Assembly: GCA_963757565.1 (NCBI GenBank)
Contig: CAVWSB010000007.1
Coordinates: 13,765-77,764, forward strand
Length of the DNA: 64,000 nucleotides
Origin: PALSA-894 sp963757565
GTDB lineage: Bacteria > Pseudomonadota > Alphaproteobacteria > Rhizobiales > Xanthobacteraceae
Direction: 5' to 3'
Under the pieces are notes generated by a model, which saw only the letters and a list, made by a program, of their open reading frames with translations, had not been told where the DNA came from and did not search any database. The translations under genes were made by a program, and so were the position numbers. Position 1 is the first letter of the stretch. Each line of letters opens with the position of its first letter. Shown here piece after piece: positions 38,026-50,891 of this stretch.

Positions 38026-39961
38026 ATGCGATTCTCCGCCGCAATTTCTCGACGAACTGCGCGCGCGGCTGCCAGTCTCCGAGATCGTCGGCCGGCGGGT
38101 GAAGCTGCGCAAGGCGGGGCAGGAGTGGAAAGGGCTGTCGCCGTTCAACAAGGAGAAGACGCCGTCATTTTTCGTCAATGACCAGAAGATGGCATGGTTT
38201 GACTTCTCCTCGGGCAAGAACGGCAACATCTCCGATTTCTTGATGCTCACCGAAGGGGGAGCTTTCCGGAAGCGGTGGAGCGGCTTGCGGCCCAGGCCGG
38301 GCTGCCGCTGCCGAAGATTTCGCGCGAAGATGAGGCGCGCGAGCAGCGCCGCAAATCCCTGAACGATGTAGTTGAACTCCGGCCAAATTCTCGAAACGAC
38401 GCTCGCTTCCCGGCTTGGTGCCCGCGCCCGCGGGTACTTGCCGACCGCGGTCTCGACCCTGCAATACAGCTTCAATTCCGGCTGGGATACGCCCCGAATG
38501 AGCGCTTTGCGCTCAAGGAACACCTCGGCGGCCATGGCGTACCGGTCGAGGACATGATCGAAGCCGGCATGCTCGTCGGCCGGCGACGAAATCCCGGTTC
38601 CGTACGACCGTTTCCGCAAGCGCGTCATGTTCCCGATAACCGATATGCGCGGTGGCGTCATCGCCTTCGGCGGGCGCGGCGCCCTGGAGAACCACCACCG
38701 GCGAAATACCTCAATTCGCCCGAGACCCCGCTCTTCCACAAGGGGGCGACCTCTACAACGTCGCGGCAGCCCGCCTCGCCGCCCACAGGGGCCTCCAGTC
38801 ATCGCGGTCGAGGGCGATGTGGACGTGATCGCGTGGTGGCGCAGGCCTCGAGGGAACGGTCGCGCCGCTCGGTACCGCGCTCACGGGGGACCAGCTGGAC
38901 CGCTGTGGAAGATGACGGACGAGCCCGCGTTGTTTCGCGGCGACTCGGCCTCGGCCGGCGGCAGCGTACCGGCTGTCGACGTTGCGCTGCGCTGATCAGG
39001 CCCGGCAAGGCCTGCGCTTCGCCAGCCTGCCCGAGGGAGACGATCCGGACCACCTGGTGCATGCGGCGGGCGAGGTAGCCGAGGTCCTGGTCGCTGCCAG
39101 GCCCCTCGCTGACGTCCTGTGGATGCGGGAGGCCGAAGCCGGCCGCTCGATACCCCGAGCGCGGGCCGCGCTCAAGGCCGCCTCGATGTAACGTCCACCA
39201 TTCAGGACGAGGCGGTTCAGCGGCACTACCGGGCCGAATTCGCGGGCCGCTGCGCCGGCTCTTCGATAATGCTCGCTGCAAGGGCAGCCGTCATCGTTCA
39301 GATCGCGTGATCGCCGCGCCGGCTCAGAGCGATTTCTTTGCGGCCCGCGCCGGCGTCGGCCGGGGTCCGCAGCGGACGATGCGACCGCAGGTTGCCGTCA
39401 CTGTTGAGCCCTACGTGGTGGCCGGTCCGCGGCTGGCTCAAGTCCGGTAGACCACGGGATCCTGCTGCCATCGACGGAGGGAGGCACTGTACCTGCAGAT
39501 GGGACGTCAACCATCGATGGTTGCTCGCGGAGGACACGGCGAGGAGCTCGCCGGGTTGAAGTCCGCCATGCCAACGCTGAGGTCGAAGGCGGCGCTGATC
39601 GACATCAGCGACATGATGGCGTCGCCCCACGAGCCCGCCATGCCCGCGCGCAACTCGCCGCCGCGGACCTGAGCACGACGATGCCTGAAACCAGAAGGCG
39701 ATCCAACGACTTGGTCCGGCGGCGGGTCCCGATGCCGTCGTAGCCGACGTGGTGATGACGTGGAACCAGCTCTTCACCTTGCATCATCATGGCATTCACT
39801 ACGGAGGAGCTGCAAGGGACGCTAGAGGCTCCGGCCGCGAGTGACGGTGGTCGCAGTACTCCTGGTTGCAGGAACTAAAGCCCGTCGGTCTGCGATCTGA
39901 TGGCACCGAGGCGCTGATCGAAGGTTCGGGGCCTTCGGGCCGGGCGGACTCCGCGTTGTGA
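38026..39961 (+). CDS. dnaG: DNA primase DnaG (alphaproteobacterial type), heavily frameshifted
   Basis: Makes RNA primers for replication. ATG 38026 is followed across frames by PQFLDELRARLPVSEIVGRR and VKLRKAGQEWKGLSPFNKEKTPSF, then AWFDFSSGKNGNISDFLML: the CHC2-type N-terminal fold without its zinc-ligand cysteines. Next come FRLGYAPNERFALKEHLGGHGV-like sequence, the Toprim region with AVEGDVDVIA (Glu and DxD), DDPDHLVHAAG, and a C-terminal helical part (VMTWNQLFTLHH, then DGTEALIEG near the stop at 39959). Ten or more indels. It is directly followed by rpoD, the usual macromolecular synthesis operon order. Confidence 0.85.
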
Positions 39962-40243
39962 CGACGAGGCCCCCGGGAATGCGCCGGGGTGCTATCAAGG
40001 CGTGGAATAGTCCCGTCGTCGCTATAAGAAGGTCAGCGGAGTCTAACCAGCTCGGAGACTGCCTTGAAGTCAAGTCAACCGACGTGACTGCCCTCGACCC
40101 AGGCGGCAAACAGTCGCCGCGGCGGCAGGGACCGGCGCCTCCCATAAGGTAGGGGGACTGCGCGTCGTATGCTCAGCGTTCGTGTATTGAGCATCGTGTA
40201 CTGTGTCGTGTATGTGTTCCCGGAGCGCGGGGCGTAGGAGAGC
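39962..40243. other. dnaG-rpoD intergenic region
   Basis: 282 bases without a gene; it probably carries the rpoD promoter and leader, but I cannot point to boxes. Confidence 0.4.
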
Positions 40244-42374
<2,131 letters not shown>

Positions 42375-42467
42375 TTAGAAGCATTTTTAGAAAAAGTGGA
42401 ATCCCGGTTTTCCCTCCGAAAATGCCACCACTCAAATAAATAGAGCACTCCTACCGCTCAATTCGTT

Positions 42468-42502
42468 ATTCCGGGCTCGCGCCATCGGCCGCGCCCCGGA
42501 AT
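42468..42502. repeat. inverted repeat between convergent genes
   Basis: ATTCCGGG and CCCGGAAT arms around a G+C-rich middle lie between rpoD and the leftward YfhO-type gene. It could be a bidirectional terminator or a rhizobial intergenic palindrome. No T-run follows. Confidence 0.5.
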
Positions 42503-42577
42503 GACGAGTGGGAATTTCTGCAGGTCGGGTATGATCCGTCACTGGCTGCAACGCCGCCTGCGATCGCCACGGGTAGA

Positions 42578-44943
42578 TCAATGATGCAGCGCGAGCTTGA
42601 GCGCGCTCGCCAGATTCTCAAACGAGAATGGCTTAAACTGGAAAACCACGCGATGCTGGCCGGGCGGCACTTCCAGACCGCGGAACAACACATCGGCGCG
42701 CAGGATCGGCACCTGCCGACCGTCAATTTCGGCGATCCAGCCTGGGTAGTACACATCGTGCAGCGCGAGCATGCCGCCGCGATCGGACTCAACATCGATC
42801 TCGACGCGATCGTTTTGCCACGCCGTAATGCGCGCGCGGCCAGCGGTCGGCCCCGCCATCGCCTCCGCATAGCTCTTCGAAGGCGGCGTGTCGTCGTCGA
42901 TCAGGACGCGGTCCGGTGAGGGGCTGACCAGCAACTGCCCGCTGTCTCCGACCGCGTCGGCGTCCACGACTTCGATGCGATTAAGGAATTTCACCCTGGG
43001 GGCGGGCTCCCGCAGCCGATAGATCCACACGCGCGGGCCGGCGAGCAGCACGTCGGCAACCGGCCGGCGTGCGAGATGCGGAACCGCCTCGATCGGGCGT
43101 CCAAGCACAAGAAACTCCAGCCCAAGCGCGCGCGCGAGCGCGCAGTCATAGCCATCGAACGAGGGCGGAAACGTACGCAGCTCCGCAAGCCAATTGCCCT
43201 CACCGGGCGACACCAGCCGGTCATAGAAGCCGATGCGCAGAGGATTGTAGCCGTTTGTGGCTTCCAGACCTCGCACCACGGCGAGGTTCTGCCAAGGTCC
43301 GCCCAGGCCGATGACCTCGATGCGCGGACGCTCGCCGCTCGCCTGTCGTTCGCGGATCGCGCGTTCCAGCACGGCGAGGGCCGCCGCGTCGGCAGCCGCC
43401 GGCGCTTCCAGCACCGCGTAGCGGTCGGGAGGCTCGGCGTTCAAGCGGAACGCCACGTTCCACCACAGGAGCTCGGACGCGGCGACCAGCGTCACCAGGA
43501 CGGCAGCGATCCTGCGCGCGCGGGGCGTGCGCGCCAGCGCCAGAATGAGGATCGCCGCGATCGGGATCGGCGCGGTCTTGAGCACTTCCAGGAACGCCGC
43601 TCCAGCGTGCGCGGTTTGTTGCGAGAACACGACACCCGACACCACGGTGGCGAGGGCCGCCACGGCGACGGCGACGTTCGCAAGAATGCGGCGGGGCGGC
43701 AGGCCGGCGCTGATGTAATCGGCCAGGAGATGCCCGGCCAGTATGGCGAGTGCGGCGACGAAGATGAAATCGGCGTCGACCGGGCGGCGGAATTTGCTCA
43801 CGCCCGGCAGCCAGTCGAAGGCGAGCGCGAACATCGGCGTGTAGCGTCCGAAGGCGTAAAGCACCGACAGCACGAGCGCGCCGGTGAACAGCACCCGGTT
43901 GCGCCGGAATGCCCATCCGCCCGCGATCCCGAACCACAGCAGCAGAACGAGCGGCACCGACCCGACGAACATATAATTGAACGAGTCGTCTGTGCCGGTG
44001 AGTTCGGGAACGGTGGCGGGTCCGGGGCCCCAGTAGGCGGCCTGTGTGCCGAAAATGTTGGCCACCGCGAGCTGTGCCAGATTGGCTGGATGCAGCGAGC
44101 CCCGCAGCGCGACCTGAAGCGCTTCGTCGGGCCGGTTGGACAGGGCGGCGAACTGCATGGTGAGAAGGAGCGGCGCCGCCACCAACGCAAGCCCGACCAC
44201 CGTCATGACCGCCAGTACGGCAAGCCGCTCGCGCAGGTAACGCAGCGGCCGTTGCGCATTGCCGATTTCCCAGGCGGCGACCGCCGCAAGCACAAGGCAC
44301 AACAGCAGGGCGATTTGATTGCGGCCGAGCGCGAGCACCCCGGCTACCGTAGCGAAGGCCGTGGCGAACATCACTGAGCGGCGCTCGAGTGCCAGCTGCA
44401 GCAGCAGCAAAGCCGGCGGGAACAAGCCATAGCTCAGGATGGCTCCGGTATGCTGCAGGCGCCCCGCAGCGACCCCGCCGAACATGAAGACGATGGCTGC
44501 GAGCACCGAAGCCGCCGCCGGCCAGCGCGCCCGCCATCCGATCAGCGCCATCCCAAGACCGCCCGCCAGAAGGTGGGCGAACACGATCAGATCGAACGTA
44601 CGCAACGATGGCGCGGCGTCGAACAGCGACCACACGACAAACGCTGGCGCGAAGATCAGGGATTGCGGATCGGCAACGCTTGGGTGGCCGCCGTAGTGAT
44701 ACGGGTTCCAGAAGGGCGAAACGCCGGAATGGATGGACGCCGCTAGGAAACGGAAGAAGGCATAGAACTGGTTCTTGGAATCCACGGCACGACCGTACCG
44801 GTGGCGATCCAGCGGCTGGCGGCGATGAGCCAGATGGCAACGATCGCCAGGCAGGCCATGCCCAGACTACCTGCTGAGCGCAAGCGGGCGGTCGTTGGGC
44901 GCAACGTGCGTCGCCGCTCCAGTCTCGCTCGCGTGGACGTCAT
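42578..44943 (-). CDS. YfhO-family multi-spanning membrane protein, one frameshift
   Basis: Starts MTSTRARLERRR at 44943 with a first membrane segment (LGMACLAIVAIWLIAAS). After one indel near 44,785 an intact 735-residue frame continues FYAFFRFLAASIHSGVSPFWNPYHYGG, then about twelve hydrophobic segments (for example LAALVIFMFGG-like, LLLCLVLAAVAAWE, LPLVLLLWFGIAGGW). The soluble C-terminal part includes VYYPGWIAEIDG, a block shared by YfhO-type GT-C glycosyltransferases. The family is linked to sugar transfer onto cell-surface polymers; the substrate is unknown. About 788 residues. Confidence 0.82.
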
Positions 44944-45047
44944 TGTGAGCCATTGCGCTGCCTGAAATGCAAAGTCGATCAGAATGGCGCGGGCCCCACT
45001 GGAAGTCGAGACTGCCGGGTTCCCGTCGGGAAATTTCCCGACAATCG

Positions 45048-46103
45048 TCACAGACCGTATTTGCCGCCTGCGAACCATTCCGGCGGGATGGTGCGGTTTG
45101 TTCCCTCCGCCTTGAGCTTGCGGTAGAGGATCGCCCCGCAGGCCGCGAACTGCATCGCCAGCCCGGTATTGTTCTTGTAGTAGACGATGGCGTTCGGATC
45201 GCCGGAAAGCTTCGCCTTGCCGGCGACGACGTCGCCCAGCTCGTTCACGTTTTCGCGCCGCACCAGTCCCTTCTCGATCGGACCGGTGAGTTCGACCTGC
45301 CGGTTGGCGATGACGCTCTCCCAATCGTTGATGATGATGTCGCGCGCGCGCGCAAAGACCGACTCATCGACTTCGCTGCGCGTGAGCAGGACGTCCGAAT
45401 TGGCGATCGTGATGACCATCTGTCCGTCCTCGAGCCATTCGCCCTGGAACACCGGCACTTTCGAGTTCGTGGCGCAACAATCGATGTCGGCGCCGCGGAC
45501 CACCTCGCGCGGCTCGTTCACCGCGATGGTCCTGAATTTTTCGCCGGCCAGTCGCTCGACGAACGCCTGGCGGTGCGCCGGGTTAGGACTGTAGACGCGC
45601 ACCTCCTTGATCGGGCGCACGGACGCAATCGCCCGGCAGCCCGGATAAGCCTGGTGGCCGGTGCCGAAGAGACCCAGCACCTGGCTGTCCGCGCGCGCGG
45701 CCGCCGCGACCGCGAGCGCGCTCGTCGCGCCCACCCGGAAGCCGGAGAGGAACGTCTCGTGCATGAAGGCGACCGGCTCGCCGCTGGCGAGATCGTAGAG
45801 GATGATGATGGTCGAGTTCACCGGCGAGGGGTCGGCGTAGGACTTGCGCGTGGCACTCGGGTCGACCACGGTGAAGTGGGACCCCGCGCGCACGCAGGCG
45901 GTCTGATATGTCGCGACCGCTCCGGCGTGGATATTGGCGAAGTAGCGCCGCTTTGCCTCAGGCAGGTCGAGGCTGTAACGCAGGCGCGGCGGATTGGCGG
46001 CGCGGCCTTGCGCGAAATCTTGGAAAGCGATCCGCATGGCCTCGACCGCCTCGGGGATCGAAAGGAGCCGTTGCGCATCCGCGTCGGTGATCACAATGGG
46101 CAT
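45048..46103 (-). CDS. ornithine cyclodeaminase/mu-crystallin family protein, intact
   Basis: 351 residues in one frame. MPIVITDADAQRLLSIPEAVEAM begins the family fold; KRRYFANIHAGAVATYQTACVRAGSHF carries the lysine/arginine substrate site region; the NAD-binding stretch is VLGLFGTGHQAYPGCRAIASV. Members deaminate ornithine, reduce ketimines or make alanine/opine-like products; the reaction is not decided by sequence. It stands alone with about 100 bases to the next leftward gene. Confidence 0.88.
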   Translation of the reverse strand: MPIVITDADAQRLLSIPEAVEAMRIAFQDFAQGRAANPPRLRYSLDLPEAKRRYFANIHAGAVATYQTACVRAGSHFTVVDPSATRKSYADPSPVNSTIIILYDLASGEPVAFMHETFLSGFRVGATSALAVAAAARADSQVLGLFGTGHQAYPGCRAIASVRPIKEVRVYSPNPAHRQAFVERLAGEKFRTIAVNEPREVVRGADIDCCATNSKVPVFQGEWLEDGQMVITIANSDVLLTRSEVDESVFARARDIIINDWESVIANRQVELTGPIEKGLVRRENVNELGDVVAGKAKLSGDPNAIVYYKNNTGLAMQFAACGAILYRKLKAEGTNRTIPPEWFAGGKYGL

Positions 46104-46171
46104 GGCGCGTCCTTGAGCAAATGGCGGGTTGGATTAAAGCTGCGCGATCCGCGGCATGTCCCTGGACAGCA

Positions 46172-46810
46172 TCAGGGCGGGCGAGCGACGCGCCGCCGGC
46201 GCAGGACGGTCAACGTGATCACGGCGGCGAGCGCAATCGAGCCGAATGCAAAGGTCTCGGCGATCCGCCGCGTCATCGTACGGTCCGCGACGAAGTCATG
46301 GGCGATCGTAACCACTGTCCGCGGCTCGGTGCGGCCATCGTCATAGCTGGTGACGAGATGAAAACGCCCAGGCTTGGCGATTTCAAACTTGAACAGTGAG
46401 CGACCCGCCTCGTCTCCGCTCTCATAAGCGAGACCGGGAGCACCCTCGAGCATGAGCTCGTCCCCACCGGGCAGCGCGCGCACATCGATGAGGAGCCCAG
46501 ACACACCGGACACGGAATAGGCACGCCCGTCCACCACGCTGCGGTACTCGTGAAAGATCGTGTAGGTGCCGGGCTCCTCGAGCACCAGCTCGGCGTCGCC
46601 TGGAACGACGCTCCGGATCATCCGATCGACTGCCGCGCGCGTGCGCAGCGCCAACGTCGCCTCCATTGCCCCCCAACCCAGGAGCACGATCATGGCCGCG
46701 ACGACGTACCAATATTGGCCGGGAGTAGATGTAGGCGCGGGGGGCACTGCTGTCCTGGTTGCAGATCGTGCCACGCCCGCCGCCGCGCTCCGTGCGACCG
46801 TCCTTCTCAA
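46172..46810 (-). CDS. two-segment membrane protein of unknown function, intact
   Basis: 212 residues. A first membrane segment (YWYVVAAMIVLLGWGAM, residues about 34-50) and a last one (FGSIALAAVITLTVL, near 190) flank a periplasmic-looking beta-rich part with YTIFHEYRSVVDGRAYSV and FEIAKPGRFHLVTSYDDGR. No family named. Its start overlaps the stop of the cytochrome c gene, so the two may be translated together. Confidence 0.65.
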   Translation of the reverse strand: MRRTVARSAAAGVARSATRTAVPPAPTSTPGQYWYVVAAMIVLLGWGAMEATLALRTRAAVDRMIRSVVPGDAELVLEEPGTYTIFHEYRSVVDGRAYSVSGVSGLLIDVRALPGGDELMLEGAPGLAYESGDEAGRSLFKFEIAKPGRFHLVTSYDDGRTEPRTVVTIAHDFVADRTMTRRIAETFAFGSIALAAVITLTVLRRRRVARPP

Positions 46811-47352
46811 GGCTTGACTGGACTGTCCGGCGCCTCAGTCCAGGCCTTGTAGTCGGCATCAGATACCGTCGGCAGCTTCTTGAGGAAGGCTACGATCCGC
46901 CAGATCTCGTCGTCGGGCACGCCGACATCGCCGCCAAAGGTGGGCATGCCGGTCATGTTGACGCCATTCTTGATCGTCCAGAACAGTTCACGTGGTGAAC
47001 GATCGTTCACGACCTCCTTGAGATCGGGGGGATCGGGGTGCAGGCCCTCGGAAAATTTCTGCCAGAGGATGCCGGGAGCACCGTGACAATTGACGCAGCC
47101 GCGCTCGGAAAAGGCGCGCGCGCCCATCTGCACGGTCGCGGCATCGACGAAGGTCGCCGGCGGCGCCCCGATCGTGCTGGCGTGCCGCGCGATCGAAGCT
47201 TGCCGGACCCGGATCAGCATCGATTTGACGAAATCCGGCTCCTCCTGGCTGCCGGCGACGCTATAGTAGCCGCCGAAAAAGAACACAGCGGCGCCGATCG
47301 CAATGATGATGCCAAGGAGACCGATCAGCGCAAGGATTCTCTGGATGGTCAT
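46807..47352 (-). CDS. class I cytochrome c with N-terminal membrane anchor, intact
   Basis: Starts MTIQRILALIGLLGIIIAIGA, a signal anchor. The single haem-binding motif CVNCH is near residue 90; the distal methionine is probably in GVNMTGMPTFGG. VGVPDDEIWRIVAFLKKLPTVSDADYKAW is the usual C-terminal helix. A soluble electron carrier tethered on the periplasmic side. A longer start at 47373 adds 7 residues; the later one fits a signal anchor better. Confidence 0.88.
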   Translation of the reverse strand: MTIQRILALIGLLGIIIAIGAAVFFFGGYYSVAGSQEEPDFVKSMLIRVRQASIARHASTIGAPPATFVDAATVQMGARAFSERGCVNCHGAPGILWQKFSEGLHPDPPDLKEVVNDRSPRELFWTIKNGVNMTGMPTFGGDVGVPDDEIWRIVAFLKKLPTVSDADYKAWTEAPDSPVKP

Positions 47353-47478
47353 GGATGATCTCCTGCTGGCCACTCCGTTTCATGGTAACGAAAATGACGT
47401 ACGCGGCAAGCCGATCCGAGCCTCGGCTCGCCGATCCGTCGAGGGCAGAGAACGCATCAATCGTAAGGGAGATCGGAC

Positions 47479-47769
47479 GTGGCGAAGGGCTATTGGGTTG
47501 CGGTTTATCATTCCGTTTCGAATCCGGAGGCCTTGGCGGCCTATGCGAAGCTTGCAGGCCCTGCAATCGTAGCCGGCGGCGGCCGTTTCCTGGCCCGTGG
47601 CAATGCGGTGAAATGCTATGAGGCCGGGCTCACGCAGCGTGTGGTGATCATCGAGTTCGACAGCGTCGCACAGGCGGTCGCCACCCATGACAGCGAAGCC
47701 TACCAGGGGGCGCTGAAAGTGTTCGCGAACGCGGGGGTGCGGGACCTGCGCATCGTCGAAGGCGTTTAG
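47479..47769 (+). CDS. DUF1330 family protein, intact
   Basis: 96 residues: AKGYWVAVYHSVSNPEALAAYAKLAGPAI, GGRFLARGN, VVIIEFDSVAQAVATHDSEAYQGAL. This is the typical DUF1330 dimeric alpha/beta-barrel pattern. Function unknown. Transcribed away from the cytochrome gene. Confidence 0.9.
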   Translation: MAKGYWVAVYHSVSNPEALAAYAKLAGPAIVAGGGRFLARGNAVKCYEAGLTQRVVIIEFDSVAQAVATHDSEAYQGALKVFANAGVRDLRIVEGV

Positions 47770-48003
47770 CGCAGCGCATTGACCGGAGCAGGGTTTGTGT
47801 GGCCGTTGGTGACCATGCTGCGGACCAATCCTCCCCTAGACGGTGGCTCGGGTTGCGGCAGCAACGCAAAGCCGCGCGCGGGGCTGCCGAGCGCAGCCGC
47901 TTAATTCAAAATTCATCAGTTGCGCCAATCCTCCATTAAGCATGGGCCCCTCGACATCCCGACCGGGTGGCCTGCGATGTAACCCCTATCGATAGGATGC
48001 GTA

Positions 48004-48944
48004 ATGCACGTCTCGACCAGATTCGCGCCGGCGGCGGCGCTTGTCCTTGCAGCCGCGTTGATCACTCCGGCGCAGGCGCAGAAAGGACCGCTGCTGCAGC
48101 CCGCCGCAGCCCCGCTCACGACAGGGGCCGTACCGGCCGCTTCGCAGGCGAGTGCGCAGCCCGGGTGCAGCAACCCCGCAGCCCTCGGTGTCTCGCGCGT
48201 GGTGGAGATCGACACCACCGGAGGGCCGGGCTTCGGCTTTGAGCATTTCAAGCAGCACGATTTCCTGCGCGACGGCGAAGTCGTGCTCACGCTTGACGAT
48301 GGTCCCTGGCCGGGCAATACGCCCGCGGTCTTGCGCGCGCTGAGTGCCCAATGCGTGAAGGCCACGTTCTTCTCCATCGGCAAGCACGCCATGTGGCACC
48401 CCGAAATCCTGCGGCAGGTGGCCGCCGAGGGCCACACCGTCGGGACCCATACCTGGTCGCACGCCAATCTGGCCAAGAAGCCCGGCCCCGAGGCGACCGA
48501 CGAGATCGAGAAGGGTTTCTCCGCCGTGCGCATGGCGCTCGGGGGAACCCCGCCCTCACCGTTCTTCCGCTTTCCGACGCTGACGCACCCGCCTGCAATG
48601 GTCACCTACCTGGGCGAGCGCAACATCGGCATCTTCTCCACCGACATGGACTCCTTCGATTTCAAGCTCAAGAAGCCTGACCTCGTCGTGAAATCCGTCA
48701 TGGACAAACTCAAGAAGCACGGCAAGGGCATCGTGCTGATGCATGATTTCCAGCACGTGACCGCCGAGGCCATGCCCGACCTCCTCGTCCAGCTGAAGGC
48801 CAACGGCTACAAGATCGTGCATCTCAGGGCGAAGGCGCGGTGCAGACGCTCGCCCAGTACGACGCGATGGTCCTCAAGGAAGTGTCACTGCCCACCGTGA
48901 GCAGCCGGCCGACCTCATCGGTGGTGCGCACGCTCAGCGAATAG
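48004..48944 (+). CDS. polysaccharide deacetylase (NodB/CE4 family), secreted, one frameshift
   Basis: Signal peptide MHVSTRFAPAAALVLAAALI, then a linker and the NodB domain: VVLTLDDGPWPGNTPAVLRAL (TxDDGP, catalytic Asp pair), ATFFSIGKHAMWHPEILRQV, EGHTVGTHTWSHANLAKK (H-x3-H), FFRFPTLTHPP and GKGIVLMHDFQHVTAEAMPDLL. An indel near 48,835 moves the end to VQTLAQYDAMVLKEVSLPT with stop at 48944. It removes acetyl or formyl groups from N-acetyl sugars outside the cytoplasm. About 312 residues. Confidence 0.9.
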
Positions 48945-49080
48945 CCGACACTCAGAGATTATGCAGTCGTCATGGCCGGGCTTGTCCCGGCCATTCTCTT
49001 TTGAGGAGGTAACGGGGTGGAACCGTCGTCACCCTGCAGCGTTGTCGACCGGAACATCCCAAGAACGTCAGCCCGGCAGC

Positions 49081-49365
49081 ATGACCATGTCCGAACGAGC
49101 AGGCGAGACGCAGTCACACGAAACGGCGCGCGCTGGTCACGCCAACGACAATCCCAAGCTTGATCCCGATCCGCCGTCCAATACCGAGAAGAACCCCGAT
49201 GAGTGGGTTTCCGGCGGTGATCCCATGACCGGCGCGCAGGCATCCTATCTCAAGACGCTGTCTGAGGAATGCGGCCAGCCGGAAGCCTACGAGGACGGTC
49301 TTACCAAGGCCGAGGCATCCAAGCGCATCGACGCGCTCAAGGCCGCGCGCGAGCGGGTCCGCTGA
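49081..49365 (+). CDS. DUF3072 family protein, intact
   Basis: About 94 residues, polar, without hydrophobic segments. NTEKNPDEWVSGGDPMTGAQASYLKTL, then EAYEDGLTKAEASKRIDAL, is the DUF3072 pattern. Function unknown. The start at 49081 excludes an upstream extension that reads like intergenic sequence. Confidence 0.85.
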   Translation: MTMSERAGETQSHETARAGHANDNPKLDPDPPSNTEKNPDEWVSGGDPMTGAQASYLKTLSEECGQPEAYEDGLTKAEASKRIDALKAARERVR

Positions 49366-49574
49366 TACCAGCGGGGGCACTCCTGCGCGCTGTCAAGCAA
49401 GCGCGAGCACGCTCACGTGACGGCCAGTGCCAAAGCAGCCGCAGGGATGAACTGCCGCTCTTTCGTTAACGGAACGCGTCTGAACGATAGCCCCTTCCGC
49501 CAAGCTCGTCGTCAAGGCTCGAATGTGCAATCTCTACGGGGAACGACGCGAAGGCCGGCGAAGGGATCTCTCGA

Positions 49575-50507
49575 ATGGAGCTTTCCTATACGCAAAACAT
49601 GGAGGACTACCACCTGTGGCTTGCCTTCGGCGGCCGCACGACCGGCGTATACGTCGACATCGGCGCGGGTCATCCGATCGCCGACAACGTGTCATTCTGG
49701 TTCTACGAACGTGGCTGGCACGGCATCGTGGTCGAGCCGCAACCGGAGCTCGCGGCGTTGTACGCGTTGTTGCGGCCGCGTGATACAAGTGTCTGTGGCC
49801 TGATCGGACGGCAACCCGGCGAAATCGATTTTCACATCGTGGATCGCCTGCATGGCCTCTCCAGCACGCTCGAGCAGCACGCGCAACGCGCGGAGACCTT
49901 CGGGGCCAAGTACCAAACAGTGCGGATGCCAGTGACGACTCTCGCAAGCCTTTGTGAGCGCCATGCACTTGCCGAAATTGATTTCCTCAAGGTCGACGTC
50001 GAAGGGGCCGAGGCAGAGGTGCTGTTCGGCGGCGACTGGGAACGGTTTCGGCCGAAGGTGGTGCTGATCGAGGCGATTTCGCCAATGACCAACGCGCCGG
50101 CGTGGCAGGAGTGGGAGCCGTTCCTGATCGCGCAAGGCTACCGTTTCGCATTGTTCGACACGCTGAACCGTTTCTACGTGGCGCAGGAACATCCCGACAT
50201 CCTCGCGCGGATTCCGACCGACCGCGCGCCTTGGGATTGCGTGCGCCACATGTATGAGATCGGACGTGCCCCGGAGAACCCGCTACATCCCGATCATGCG
50301 CTTGCGCAGGAACTCGCGCGCGGCTTTTGGGCAAGCCTGCCGCACCTCGACGAAAGCGTGATTGCATCAATCCTGGCGCGCGCGCGGCGCACGTCAGCCG
50401 CTCCCGACCCCAAGACGTGGAGTACCATGGTCGACAGCGACGCTTTTCGTGCCGCACTCGGCCGCATCGCATGTGGCTACGATGGCGGGCAGATCCACGA
50501 TTGCTGA
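49575..50507 (+). CDS. FkbM-family SAM-dependent methyltransferase, intact
   Basis: 310 residues. MELSYTQNMEDYHLWLAF begins the family start, followed by GVYVDIGAGHPIADNVSFWFYERGWHGI (SAM motif I), VEPQPELAALYALL, LAEIDFLKVDVEGAEAEVLFGGDW and PKVVLIEAISP. Members O-methylate sugars or other metabolites, often in surface polysaccharide clusters. A C-terminal extension of about 80 residues is less conserved. Confidence 0.9.
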   Translation: MELSYTQNMEDYHLWLAFGGRTTGVYVDIGAGHPIADNVSFWFYERGWHGIVVEPQPELAALYALLRPRDTSVCGLIGRQPGEIDFHIVDRLHGLSSTLEQHAQRAETFGAKYQTVRMPVTTLASLCERHALAEIDFLKVDVEGAEAEVLFGGDWERFRPKVVLIEAISPMTNAPAWQEWEPFLIAQGYRFALFDTLNRFYVAQEHPDILARIPTDRAPWDCVRHMYEIGRAPENPLHPDHALAQELARGFWASLPHLDESVIASILARARRTSAAPDPKTWSTMVDSDAFRAALGRIACGYDGGQIHDC

Positions 50508-50556
50508 GTCTCAGGGCCGGGTCGAGTCGAACTCAAGCCTTGCGCAAGGCGACGCG

Positions 50557-50694
50557 TCACCACACGCTTAGAAGGCGCCCGAGGTCATAGATCGCCGCAC
50601 CGAACGCGCAAGCGGCAAGCCCGCCCCCCACAGTCGTGAGCAGGAGCGCGGTGTTGGCGCGAAAGAACGTTTGCTTCTCGACGAGGTGCGCCAT
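50557..50694 (-). CDS. small single-span membrane protein, intact
   Basis: 45 residues from MAHLVEKQTFFRANTALLLT with a membrane segment (VGGGLAACAFGAAIYDLG). Function unknown. The in-frame upstream start at 50760 adds 22 residues without hydrophobic character. Confidence 0.5.
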   Translation of the reverse strand: MAHLVEKQTFFRANTALLLTTVGGGLAACAFGAAIYDLGRLLSVW

Positions 50695-50891
50695 GACAGC
50701 CGATTTCGTTAGGTCTTGCATTCCCCTGGTTGATAATCCCCCATTTGGCCATTTGGGCAAGACCCTCGCCGCAGGTCTGGGATGCGTCTCGTGCGGGTCC
50801 GAGGTTCCCGGTTATGTCGCGGTTACGGTGTCTATTGCCGTGACAGTCATGTTGGTGATTACTACTAGGAATGCGCCATAACCGCGGGGAA

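Noticed and set aside
43076..44377. 433-residue plus-strand frame opposite the YfhO-type gene
   Set aside because: Arg/His/Glu-rich antisense shadow of a G+C-rich membrane protein gene.
44967..46346. 459-residue plus-strand frame
   Set aside because: Antisense shadow of the ornithine cyclodeaminase-family gene, which has all its family blocks on the other strand.
50704..50714. TTTCGTTAGGT as a copy of the dispersed motif in block D
   Set aside because: Only the GTTAGG part matches, it is single, and one such match is expected by chance.
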